From positions 2,235,501 through 2,299,500 of the forward strand of contig NZ_JAPDFL010000001.1 in assembly GCF_025949695.1 (NCBI RefSeq): a stretch of 64,000 nt of DNA, in the 5' to 3' direction. Of the stretch, positions 46,464-55,260 are shown piece by piece; the stretch's first letter is position 1; each line of letters opens with the position of its first letter. The position numbers were made by a program, and so were the translations under genes. This stretch comes from Pararhodobacter zhoushanensis (GTDB taxonomy: Bacteria; Pseudomonadota; Alphaproteobacteria; Rhodobacterales; Rhodobacteraceae). The notes under the pieces are model-generated. The model did not search any database. It worked only from the letters and a program-made list of their open reading frames with translations, and had not been told where the DNA came from.

Positions 46464-47821
46464 ATGCGGACCATTGCCAGTTTTATCGCCCTCAATCGCT
46501 TCGGTCTGGGGGCTGCACCGGGCGAGGCCGACGCAATCGGCGATGACCCGCGCGGCTGGCTGAGCGCGCAGATTCAGCCAAGCGCGCCCCTGCCCGAAGC
46601 GCTGCGCGGGTTTCGCAGTTCGGAAGCGATCATCAACGGCATTCTGAGCGCCCGTCTGGAGAGCCCGGAGGCCCAGCAGCGAGAACGCCGCCGCGCGCAA
46701 GAGCAGGATTTCGACACTGAAATGCTGGCCCGCGCCAGCCAGATGATCACCACGCGCGCCCCGCTGGCCGAGCGTCTGGTGCTGTTCTGGTCGAACCACT
46801 TCACCGTTTCCTCGGGGCGTCGCCAGATCGCCCCGGCGATCCCGGCCTTCGAGCGCGAGGCTATTCGCCCGCATGTCTTTGGCCGCTTTGCCGATATGCT
46901 CATGGCTGTCGTTCAGCACCCCAATATGCTGGTTTATCTGGATAATACCTACTCTATCGGCCCCGGATCGCCGGCGGGCCTGCGCCATTTGCAGCGCAAT
47001 CCCACCAGAACGACGCTGAACGAGAACCTCGCGCGCGAGGTGCTGGAGCTGCACACATTGGGCGTGCACGGCGGCTATACGCAGGCCGATGTCATCCAGT
47101 TCGCGCTGGCCCTGACCGGCTGGACGCATGGCGGCGTGCGGCGCGGGGACAGGCCCCGGCACGGCGGTTTCCAGTTCATCCCGCGCCACCACGAGCCGGG
47201 CGACAAAACCGTTCTGGGCCAGCGCTATGCCGAAGCAGGCGTGGACGAGGGGGGCAGATCCTCAACGCTCTGGCCCGGCACCCGGCCACGGCGCGCCATC
47301 TTGCCACCAAGTTGGTCCGTCATTTCGTCGCCGACGATCCGCCAGAGGCGGCAGTCGAGCAGATCGCGCGCGTCTATCTGGAGACGGACGGCGATCTGGG
47401 CCGGGTCATGCAGGCGGTGATCGACCTTGATGCGGCATGGGCGGATCCGCTGGCCAAGGTCAAACCGCATTACGATTATGTCATCGCCGTGCACCGCGCG
47501 GTGGGGCAGGGCGCGCCGCACCGGCGCGACATCGTGCTGCCCCTGCGGTTGCTGGCGCATTTGCCCTTCACCGCGCCGTCGCCGCAAGGCTGGGGCGATC
47601 GTGCGGCGGACTGGATCGGGCCCGAGGCGCTGATGATCCGGCTGGAATGGGTCAACCGCTTTACCTCGCGCCTGCCCGGCGGTGTCAACCCGCGCGCGGT
47701 GATGGAGCAAAGCATCGGTGCCGTGGCGCGCGATGTGACGCAGACATGGGTTTACCGCGCGCCCTCGGCCGATGCGGCGCTGACGCTGTTGTTCGGCAGC
47801 CCCGAGTTTCAGAGGAGATGA
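46464..47821 (+). pseudogene. DUF1800 protein, frameshifted
   Basis: Begins [26 protein letters not shown] and shows DUF1800 sequence (LFWSNHFTVSSG, LNENLAREVLELHTLGVHGGYTQADVIQFALALTGWT). The frame breaks in a run of six G residues at 47249-47254 after AGVDE: one G is missing. In the restored frame the protein continues QILNALARHPATARHLATKLVRHFVADDPPEAAVEQIARVYLETDGDLGRV to a stop at 47819-47821, giving about 450 residues. The pairing with DUF1501 is common and the function unknown. Sequencing error in a homopolymer is likely. Confidence 0.85.
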
Positions 47822-47823
47822 GC

Positions 47824-48978
47824 ATGCTCACCCGCCGCCGCTTTCTGCATCTGACCGGCGCGTCACTGGCCGCCTCGCTTGCGGCATCGCGTGTCGCCTT
47901 TGCCTCGGCCCCGACCGAGAACCGCTTTGTCTTTGTCTTCCTGCGCGGCGGGCTGGACGGGCTGCACGCGCTCGCGCCCTTTGCCGACGCCGACTATCAG
48001 CGCCTGCGCCCCTCGTTGGGGCTGAAGGCCGATCAGGTGCACAGTCTGGACGGCTACTTCGGCCTGCATCAGGGTTTGGGCGCGCTGATGCCGCTGTGGC
48101 AGGCAGGCGAACTGGCCCTGATCCCCGCAGCCACGACGCGCTACCGCGACCGCTCGCATTTCGATGGACAGAACCTGCTGGAGAATGGCACCGGGCAGCC
48201 CTTTGGCGCAGGCGATGGCTGGTTGAACCGGGCGATTGCCGGGCTGAACGGCGGCGATCAGCGGCTGGGCCTGTCACTGGGCCCCTCGGTGCCGCTGATC
48301 TTGCAGGGACAGGCGCGGGTGCAGGCGTGGTCGAACGAGCAGTTGCCGGATCTGGATGAGGATTTCCTCGCGCGGCTTGCCATCGTCTATCGGGGCGATC
48401 CGCTGTTCGCGATGGCGCTGGGCGAAGCCACGGGCGCGCCTGAGCCGGATATGGGCGGCGCCAGCGAGACCGGGAATTTCCAGATCGCCGCGCATGCGGC
48501 GGCGGACCTGCTGGCGCAGGAACACGGCCCGCGCATCGCGGTGATGGAAATGGGCGGCTGGGACACGCATGTCAATCAGGGCGGGCGGCTGACGGGACTG
48601 CTGGGGCGGCTGTCGGACGGGTTGATGACGCTGCGCGCCGGGCTGGGGCCCGAGTGGTCGCGCACGGTGGTCATGGTTGCCTCGGAATTCGGGCGCACTG
48701 CGGCCGAGAACGGCAATGCCGGCACCGATCACGGCACAGGCGGGCTGGCGCTGTTGGCCGGGGGTGCGGTCCATGGCGGGCGTATTCTGGGGGCGTGGCC
48801 GGGGCTTTCCAACCGGGCGCTGTTCGAAGAGCGCGACGTGCTGGCGGTCAATTCCTACGAGGGGATCTTCAAGGCGATCCTGACCGCTCATCTGGGGCTG
48901 GATGCCGCCTACGCCGAGCGCGTGGTCTTTCCGGGCAGTAGCGATCTGGCCCCGATGGACGGTTTCTTGCGCGGATAG
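47824..48978 (+). CDS. DUF1501 protein (Tat-exported)
   Basis: A 384-residue protein with a twin-arginine signal (MLTRRRFLHLTGASLAASLAASRVAFA) and DUF1501 features: FVFLRGGLDGLHALAP, HFDGQNLLENG, MGGWDTHVNQGG, VASEFGRTAAENGNAGTDHGTGG. These suggest an alkaline-phosphatase/sulfatase-type fold. The ATG at 47824 fits the GAGGAG site seven bases upstream better than the one at 47818. Translation follows directly on the DUF1800 gene. Function unknown. Confidence 0.88.
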   Translation: MLTRRRFLHLTGASLAASLAASRVAFASAPTENRFVFVFLRGGLDGLHALAPFADADYQRLRPSLGLKADQVHSLDGYFGLHQGLGALMPLWQAGELALIPAATTRYRDRSHFDGQNLLENGTGQPFGAGDGWLNRAIAGLNGGDQRLGLSLGPSVPLILQGQARVQAWSNEQLPDLDEDFLARLAIVYRGDPLFAMALGEATGAPEPDMGGASETGNFQIAAHAAADLLAQEHGPRIAVMEMGGWDTHVNQGGRLTGLLGRLSDGLMTLRAGLGPEWSRTVVMVASEFGRTAAENGNAGTDHGTGGLALLAGGAVHGGRILGAWPGLSNRALFEERDVLAVNSYEGIFKAILTAHLGLDAAYAERVVFPGSSDLAPMDGFLRG

Positions 48979-48984
48979 AAAGAA

Positions 48985-49010
48985 GGGGACCGAGCCTGCG
49001 CCCGGTCCCC
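48985..49010. terminator. Bidirectional terminator
   Basis: GGGGACCG (48985-48992) with CGGTCCCC (49003-49010), with further pairing inside, lies in the 39-base space between convergent genes. On the minus strand it is followed by CTTCTTTCT. Confidence 0.7.
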
Positions 49011-49017
49011 CGTTGTC

Positions 49018-52000
49018 TTAGAGCAGTTTCTGTTCATCGGGGCGTTTGTCCCCGGCCAGCACCTTGCCCAACAGCCAGCGCAACCGGTCCTTGAGCCCTT
49101 CAAGAACCGAAAACACCGAGGGCACGAACAGCAGCGACAGCGCGGTGGACAGCAACAGCCCGCCGATCACCGCGACAGCCATCGGCGCGCGGAACTCGCC
49201 GCCCGTGGCGCTGCCCAGTGCCGAGGGCACCATGCCTGCCGCCATGGCAATGGTCGTCATCACGATGGGACGCGCCCGCTTGTGGCCTGCGTCGATCATC
49301 GCGGCGGCGCGGTCCTTGCCTTCGGCCACGCTGGTCAACGCGAATTCGACCAGCATGATCGCGTTCTTGGTAACGATCCCCATCAGCATCAGGAAGCCGA
49401 TCACCACCGACAGACCGATGCCCGAGCCATAGATATACAGCGCAAAGATCGCGCCGCCGATGGCCAGAGGCAGCGACAGCATGATGGTCAGCGGCGTGAC
49501 GAAGCTGTTGAACAGCAAGACCAGCACCACATAGACCAGCATCAGCCCGGCCCCCATCGCCAGCGCAAAGCTGGAGAAGATCTCGTTCATGGTTTCCACA
49601 TCGCCCGAGGCCTGCAGCTCGGCCCCGTCGGGCATGTTGCTGGCTGCGGGCAGCGCGCTGATCGCCTCTGACGCCGGTCCCAGATAGACACCGGGCGCAA
49701 GGTCGGCCTGGATCGTGACGCGGTAGCGGCGGTCATACCGCTCGATGATGCTGACACCTGACGCCAGCTGCACATCCGCCACAGCCGACAGCGGCACCAT
49801 GGTGCCCGAGCTTGACGGGATGCGGAACCCGGCCAGCCGCGAGATGTCGCTGCGCGCGGCTTCGTTCAGGCGTACGCGGATCGGGATGCGTTCCTCGCCG
49901 GCGTCGAACTGCGCCAGATTGGCGTCGATGTCGCCAATCGTCGCCACCCGGACGGCCGCGGCCAGCGTCGATGCCGTCACACCCATTTCCGCCGCCCGTT
50001 CGGGGTTGGGCGTGATCTGGATCTCGGGCCGGCGAAGCGCGGCCTCGGACGAGACGCCGCGCAGCTCGGGCAGGCTGCGCATTTCGTGCAGCAGGTCGGC
50101 GGCGGCCTGCGCCACAGCGGTCTGGGTATCGGCCAGCACGTTGATCGAAATGTCGCGCTGCCCTTCTTCGCCCAGCACAAAGACGCGCAGGTCGGGCAGA
50201 TCGGCGAGATGGGCCGCGATATCGCTGTTGACCTCGGTCCACGAGCGCTCGCGCTCGGATTTGTCGCCGTAGTTGACCTGCAGGCTGAGCGAGGTTGCCG
50301 ACGAGCCGTTGACGAAGACGCGCTGAACCTCAGGCACTTGGAAAACCCGTTCGCTGACCGCCTGCGCGGTGCGGCGGGCTTCGGGCAGGGTGGTGCCCGG
50401 CGGCAGCTCGACCGTGATGACCGAGCGGCCGGTATCCGAGGGCGGCACAAATTCCTGCGGCAGCAGGGTCGCGGAATAGATCGACCCGGCAAAGAGCAGC
50501 AGGCCAAACAGCAAGGTGACCGTGCGGTTGCGCAGCGTCCAGCGCAGGACGCGCATATAGGCGCGCATGATGAAGCCGTCCTTGACCTCGTGCACGACGG
50601 TTTTGCTCTTCATGAAATAAGCCGCAAAAAGCGGGGTGATCAGCCGCGCCACGGCGAGTGAGAACAGCACCGCCACTGCCACCGTCAGCCCGAACTGCTT
50701 GAAGAACTCGCCCGCGATTCCGCCCATGAAACTGACCGGCGCGAAGACCGCCACGATGGTCAGCGAGATCGCGACCACGGTCGTGCCGATCTCGGTTGCC
50801 GCTTCGATGGCGGCATCATAGGCGGATTTGCCCATGTGGATGTGCCGGTCGATGTTCTCGATCTCGACGATGGCGTCATCGACAAGGATGCCGACCACCA
50901 GCGTGATCCCCAGCAGGCTGATGGTGTTGAGCGAAAAGCCCAGCAGATCCATGACGATAAACGTCGGAATGGCTGACAGCGGCAGCGCCACGAAGGCCAC
51001 CACCGTCGCGCGCCAGTTGCGCAGGAACAGGAACACCACGATGATCGCCAGCAGCGCCCCCTCGTAGAGCGTCTCCATCGCGGAATCGAAGTTGGCCTCG
51101 GTGTAGATCGTCGCGTCGTCGATCAGCGAAAACTCGGTGTCGGGGTATTGCGTGCGCAGCTCATCCAGCCGGGCTTCCGCGTTCTCGGCGGCCAGCAGAT
51201 CGCTGGCCCCTGTGGCGCGGTAGACGCCAAAAGCCACCACCGGACGCCCGTTATACAGCGCAAAGCTGCTTGCCTCGGACGCGCCATCGGTGACGGTGCC
51301 CAGCTGGTTCAGCGGTACGGTCTGGCCGGTGGGCAGCCGGATCGGCGTTGCCGCCAGTTGTTCCAGCGTCGGGGCCGACCCCAGCGCGCGGATCACGTAT
51401 TCCGAACCGAATAGATCGCCCTGACCGCCGCCCTGATCCAGATTGGTCTGCGCCAGTTGCTGACTGATGGAACTGGCGCTGAGGTTCAGCGCCACCAGCC
51501 GGTCAGGGTCCAGATCGACGCGGATCTCACGCTCGGCCCCGCCCAGACGCGTGACACTGCCAACGCCTGCGGCCCCCTGCAAGGCGCGGGCCACGACGTC
51601 ATCGACAAAGCTCGACAGCTCTTCGATGCTGCGCGTCTGATCGGCGACGGCGAAGGTCAGGATCGGACGCCCGGTGAAATCCAGCCGCTGCACCACCGGA
51701 TCGCTGGTGGTGTCGGGCATCTGGTCGCGGGCCGAGGTGACGGCATCCTTGACATCGTTCAGGGCGCGGTCGGTGTTGGTGCCCATCTCGAACTGGATCA
51801 CCAGCTCGGCCACGCCGTCGCGGGCGGTGGCCTCGATATGGCGCAGCCCGGCGATGTCGCTGACCTCATCCTCGATCGGCTGGATCACCTGACTGGCGAT
51901 CTCCGAGGGGGCCGTGCCCGGTGCCGCCACGCCAACGGTGATGACCGGCAAATCGACGTTGGGCATCTCGGTGACCGGCAGGCGGCCAAAGCTGACCAGA

Positions 52001-52074
52001 CCGGCGATGCACAGCACGACAAACAGCGCGATCGGCGGCACGGGCTGCCGGATCGACCATGTGGAAAGGTTCAT
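49018..52074 (-). CDS. RND-family efflux permease (HAE-type)
   Basis: Proton-driven inner-membrane pump of 1018 residues, starting MNLSTWSIRQPVPPIALFVVLCIAGLVSFGRLPVTEMPNVDLPVI. Twelve hydrophobic segments in two halves with large periplasmic loops. The TM4 relay motif GILVDDAIVEIENI (Asp-Asp near residue 400) and the PVSFMGGIAGEFFKQFG and GIVTKNAIMLVEFA segments are typical of AcrB/MexB-like proteins. Its ATG overlaps the stop of the adaptor gene (ATGA). Substrate range unknown; the divergent regulator suggests induced efflux. Confidence 0.94.
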   Translation of the reverse strand: MNLSTWSIRQPVPPIALFVVLCIAGLVSFGRLPVTEMPNVDLPVITVGVAAPGTAPSEIASQVIQPIEDEVSDIAGLRHIEATARDGVAELVIQFEMGTNTDRALNDVKDAVTSARDQMPDTTSDPVVQRLDFTGRPILTFAVADQTRSIEELSSFVDDVVARALQGAAGVGSVTRLGGAEREIRVDLDPDRLVALNLSASSISQQLAQTNLDQGGGQGDLFGSEYVIRALGSAPTLEQLAATPIRLPTGQTVPLNQLGTVTDGASEASSFALYNGRPVVAFGVYRATGASDLLAAENAEARLDELRTQYPDTEFSLIDDATIYTEANFDSAMETLYEGALLAIIVVFLFLRNWRATVVAFVALPLSAIPTFIVMDLLGFSLNTISLLGITLVVGILVDDAIVEIENIDRHIHMGKSAYDAAIEAATEIGTTVVAISLTIVAVFAPVSFMGGIAGEFFKQFGLTVAVAVLFSLAVARLITPLFAAYFMKSKTVVHEVKDGFIMRAYMRVLRWTLRNRTVTLLFGLLLFAGSIYSATLLPQEFVPPSDTGRSVITVELPPGTTLPEARRTAQAVSERVFQVPEVQRVFVNGSSATSLSLQVNYGDKSERERSWTEVNSDIAAHLADLPDLRVFVLGEEGQRDISINVLADTQTAVAQAAADLLHEMRSLPELRGVSSEAALRRPEIQITPNPERAAEMGVTASTLAAAVRVATIGDIDANLAQFDAGEERIPIRVRLNEAARSDISRLAGFRIPSSSGTMVPLSAVADVQLASGVSIIERYDRRYRVTIQADLAPGVYLGPASEAISALPAASNMPDGAELQASGDVETMNEIFSSFALAMGAGLMLVYVVLVLLFNSFVTPLTIMLSLPLAIGGAIFALYIYGSGIGLSVVIGFLMLMGIVTKNAIMLVEFALTSVAEGKDRAAAMIDAGHKRARPIVMTTIAMAAGMVPSALGSATGGEFRAPMAVAVIGGLLLSTALSLLFVPSVFSVLEGLKDRLRWLLGKVLAGDKRPDEQKLL

Positions 52075-53252
52075 TCTGCGGCCCCTTCACGCACCGGGCG
52101 GATCACGTCGCCGTCGCCAAAAAACGCCCCGGCCCGCGCGACAACCTCGTCGCCCTCGACCAGCCCGTCCGTGACCTCTTGCCAACCATCCCACGCGATG
52201 CCGGTCTGGATCATCCTGCGCTCGAGCGTGTCATTGGCCCCAAGACGCAGCACGAAACTGCCCTCCACATCGCGCAAAACCGAGGCGACAGGCACTGCAA
52301 GCCCGGTGCGGTCAGCCACCACGATGCGCCCGCCGACGTACAGGCCGGGACGCAGGCCGGTCGTGTCATCCAGCGAAAGGCGCACCTCGCCCAAGCGGGT
52401 GGTCGGGCTGACCACCGGGGCGATCAGGCGAACATGGCCCGTAACCGGTGCCAGCCCGGCAATGTTCAGGGTCGCGGGATCGTCAGGGTGCAAAAGCACC
52501 AGCTCGGTCTCGATCACTTCGGCGGCGACCTCGACCACACCCTCCTCGATCAACCGATAGATCGGCTCGCCGCCGGTTGCGGCAATCGCGCCGATCTGGC
52601 CGTTGCGGTCAGAAACGATGCCCGCCACGGGCGCGGTGATTTCGGCGTTCTCGAAATCCAGCTGCGCCACTTCCAGCGACGCCTGCGCCTGTTGCAGCGC
52701 GGCCCCCGCAGCCTGCACACCGTCGCGCGCCGACTGCGCATTGGCCTGTGCGCTCAGCTGCGCGGCCAGTGACTCATCCAGTGCCGATTGCGTTGCGGTC
52801 CCGCTCGAGCGCAGGGCGCGCGCGCGCTCGAGCACCTGATTGGCTTGCTGAAGCTGCGCTTCGCTGGCGTTGACCTGGCTTCGGGCCTGATCTTGTGCCG
52901 CAACGGCATTGGCCAGCGCCGCCTCGGCCTGACGGACGCGCAGGGCCAACGTTCGGTTGTCTATGCGCGCCAACACTTCACCAGCGTCGACATGATCGCC
53001 GATATCGGCATTCAGTTCGGTGATGGCGTAGCCGCCGGCGTGCGGCGAGACCAGCACTTCGCTGCGGGCGATCAAGGAACCCGACACCGGCACCACCTGT
53101 TGCAAGGGGCGCACCGCGGCCGTGGCGACGGTTACCGATGGTGCCGGGCGCGGCTCGACCGATGCCTCTTGCGCAAACAGGGGCAGGGGCAGGATCAGCA
53201 AACCCAAAGCGGCCACAGCCGTCCGGATAAGAGAGGAAGGGGCAGCGTGCAT
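52071..53252 (-). CDS. RND efflux periplasmic adaptor (HlyD/MFP)
   Basis: Membrane-fusion protein of 393 residues, starting at the ATG at 53252 (MHAAPSSLIRTAVAALGLLILPLPLFAQ, signal peptide). It shows the lipoyl-type half motif (GDHVDAGEVLARIDNRTLALRVRQAEAAL), a long coiled coil (residues ~90-160, QDQARSQVNASEAQLQQANQVLERAR) and the second lipoyl half (ITAPVAGIVSDRNGQIG). GGAGATCCGG precedes the start. No outer-membrane factor gene is adjacent. Confidence 0.92.
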   Translation of the reverse strand: MHAAPSSLIRTAVAALGLLILPLPLFAQEASVEPRPAPSVTVATAAVRPLQQVVPVSGSLIARSEVLVSPHAGGYAITELNADIGDHVDAGEVLARIDNRTLALRVRQAEAALANAVAAQDQARSQVNASEAQLQQANQVLERARALRSSGTATQSALDESLAAQLSAQANAQSARDGVQAAGAALQQAQASLEVAQLDFENAEITAPVAGIVSDRNGQIGAIAATGGEPIYRLIEEGVVEVAAEVIETELVLLHPDDPATLNIAGLAPVTGHVRLIAPVVSPTTRLGEVRLSLDDTTGLRPGLYVGGRIVVADRTGLAVPVASVLRDVEGSFVLRLGANDTLERRMIQTGIAWDGWQEVTDGLVEGDEVVARAGAFFGDGDVIRPVREGAAE

Positions 53253-53291
53253 CCGGATCTCCGTCAATGGGGCCGAGCGGCACCAGAAATT

Positions 53292-53309
53292 GTTCAATTT
53301 TAACTGAAC
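53292..53309. promoter_or_regulatory. Operator 1 of the RND/GbsR-like divergent promoter
   Basis: GTTCAATTTTAACTGAAC is an 18-bp near-palindrome (GTTCAnTTnnAAnTGAAC), located 40 bases upstream of the adaptor start. Confidence 0.65.
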
Positions 53310-53344
53310 GCAGGTAGGGGTGCCCGACCCCTGCGTCAAGGAGC

Positions 53345-53362
53345 GTTCAGTCTTGAATGACC
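53345..53362. promoter_or_regulatory. Operator 2 of the RND/GbsR-like divergent promoter
   Basis: GTTCAGTCTTGAATGACC matches operator 1's symmetric consensus with three mismatches; the two centres are 53 bases (about five helical turns) apart, between the adaptor and the regulator genes. Confidence 0.55.
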
Positions 53363-53391
53363 TTTGGTGGCGTTTAAGATAGCAAGGGTTC

Positions 53392-53862
53392 ATGGAAGAT
53401 ACGATGACAACACAGATTTTGACCACACGCGCCAATTTTATCGACTTTATGGGCCATGCTCTTGAAGGCAATGGCATGCCGCCGATTGCCGGGCGTATTC
53501 TGGGTCTGCTGATCTTTGACGGCGAACCGCGCTCGTTCAGCGATCTGGCGACCGAACTGGGGGTCAGCCGGGGCAGCATCAGTGCCAATGCACGCGCGCT
53601 GGTTCAGCGGGGATCGATCATCAAGGTGAACATGCCCGGCGACCGGCAGGATTATTTCCGGCTGGCTGACGAGTCGTTCTGTGTGCTCTTGCAAACCATC
53701 GCGACCCGCATGCGCAGCACGTCACGCGCCGTGCAGGGCTTTGCCAGCGAATTGCCAGACGACGCCACGCCGCACAAGCGGCTCGACGGGTTGGCGGTGT
53801 TCTTCACGGCGATGGCCGACGGCATCGAAAACGCCGCCAAGACGATCGACCAGCGCTGCTAG
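53392..53862 (+). CDS. GbsR/MarR-type transcriptional regulator
   Basis: A 156-residue winged-helix protein: NFIDFMGHALEGNGMPPIAGRILGLLIFDGEPRSFSDLATELGVSRGSISANARALVQRGSIIKV is the DNA-binding part with the GMPPIAGRI opening typical of the GbsR-like branch of MarR proteins, and a helical C-terminus follows. It is divergent from the RND operon across two related palindromes, so it probably represses the pump and itself. An alternative ATG lies at 53404. Confidence 0.87.
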   Translation: MEDTMTTQILTTRANFIDFMGHALEGNGMPPIAGRILGLLIFDGEPRSFSDLATELGVSRGSISANARALVQRGSIIKVNMPGDRQDYFRLADESFCVLLQTIATRMRSTSRAVQGFASELPDDATPHKRLDGLAVFFTAMADGIENAAKTIDQRC

Positions 53863-53877
53863 GCAGCGCCATCCACG

Positions 53878-55164
53878 TCAGCTGTCGACCGGCGCGGTGC
53901 TCTTGACGCGGGCACCCGGTGGGATCGTCGGCGGGGCCGCGTTCAGGTTCTCGATGGCAAACCCCGCGGCGGCTTTGTAGCCGGCCATGAAGCTCGTGCG
54001 CTCGTCGGGCGAGATCACCGTATCGATATCATCGAACGCACCGCCGCAGCGTTCATCCACCATATTCAGCAACCCAAACGGCCCGGCCCCGCGGTTGCGC
54101 AGGATCACGGCCGAGATCGGCCCGCAGAGCTGCTGATCGAAGGTGGCAAGCGCGTGTGTGGTCAGGCCGTTTGCAACCATGCACGCGCCCAGAATGCGCG
54201 CGTCCACAATGGCTTGACTGGCGCCGTTCGAGCCGGTGGGATACATCGCATGCGCCGCGTCGCCGATCAGCAACACGTTGCCATCGCGCCAGGTTTCCAC
54301 CGGATCACGGTCAATCATCGGGTTCTCATAGGCGATGGTGCCCGCCCGGATCAGCGCCGGAACGTCGAGCCAGTCATAGGTCCAGCCGTCGAAATGATGG
54401 GCGAAATCCTCGATCGCGACTTCACGGAACCAGCCGGTATTCTCGCGCGCCGACGGGTCGTCATAGGTGACCTCGGCGATCCAGTTGATATCGGCCATGC
54501 CGTCGGCGTCGGGATGTGAAATCGGATAGATCACCATCCGGTGCTTGTGCGTGCCCAGTCCGACAAAACTGCTGCCCGTGCGGATCGGTTTGGCCCGTGT
54601 CACCCCGCGCCACATCACAGCGCCGCCCCAGTGGATTGGCGGCTGATCGGGGTGCATCTGCGCGCGGATGGCGGAATGGATGCCGTCCGCGCCAATCAGG
54701 AACGCCCCGGTTTCCTCGCGCCCATCGTCGAACAGGGCGGTCACGCTGTCGTCGGCGTTCTGGCGGTAGCCGGTCACCCGGCGACCCAGTTGCACCGCGT
54801 CGGCGCCCAGCCGGTCGCAGACCGTCTGGTAAAGCAGCATGTGCAGCGCGCCGCGATGCGCAGCGTATTGCGGCCAGTTGTAGCCCGCCAGTTCACCGCG
54901 CGGTTCGGCATAGATGTCGTTGCCATTCAGCCCGACCAGCGCCCATTCGCGCGCCGGGACGCCGACGGGATCGAGAACCTCAGGCCCGAAGCCCAGATCA
55001 TACAGTTCGCGCACGGCGTTGGGCTGCAGGTTGATGCCCACGCCCAGCGGCTTGAGCGCGCGCACGGATTCGAAGACCACGCAGTCGACGCCGATCTGAT
55101 GCAGCGTCAACGCTGTGACCAGACCGCCGATACCGCCCCCGGCAATCATCACCCTTTGCGTCAT
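53878..55164 (-). CDS. PhzS-like FAD-dependent monooxygenase A
   Basis: Flavoprotein hydroxylase of 428 residues. GxGxxG FAD site at MIAGGGIGGLVTAL, the DG motif GADGIHSAIRAQMHPDQPPIHWGG, and the GD motif GDAAHAMYPTGSNGASQA are all present. The regions LGVGINLQPNAVRELYDLGFGPEV, NWPQYAAHRGALHMLL and MWRGVTRAKPIRTGS are typical of the PhzS group of aromatic/heteroaromatic ring hydroxylases. Last gene of the 10-kb operon, 96 bases after its paralogue. Start chosen at ATG 55164 (GGGGGATACAGGG upstream). Confidence 0.88.
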   Translation of the reverse strand: MTQRVMIAGGGIGGLVTALTLHQIGVDCVVFESVRALKPLGVGINLQPNAVRELYDLGFGPEVLDPVGVPAREWALVGLNGNDIYAEPRGELAGYNWPQYAAHRGALHMLLYQTVCDRLGADAVQLGRRVTGYRQNADDSVTALFDDGREETGAFLIGADGIHSAIRAQMHPDQPPIHWGGAVMWRGVTRAKPIRTGSSFVGLGTHKHRMVIYPISHPDADGMADINWIAEVTYDDPSARENTGWFREVAIEDFAHHFDGWTYDWLDVPALIRAGTIAYENPMIDRDPVETWRDGNVLLIGDAAHAMYPTGSNGASQAIVDARILGACMVANGLTTHALATFDQQLCGPISAVILRNRGAGPFGLLNMVDERCGGAFDDIDTVISPDERTSFMAGYKAAAGFAIENLNAAPPTIPPGARVKSTAPVDS

Positions 55165-55260
55165 CCCTGTATCCCCCTGAATGATCCGCGCGCGTTTTCG
55201 CAAGAAAACGCCGCCGGAGCAACAGGGGGCGCGCGGCTTTTGGCGGCGGTGCAGGTTTGC

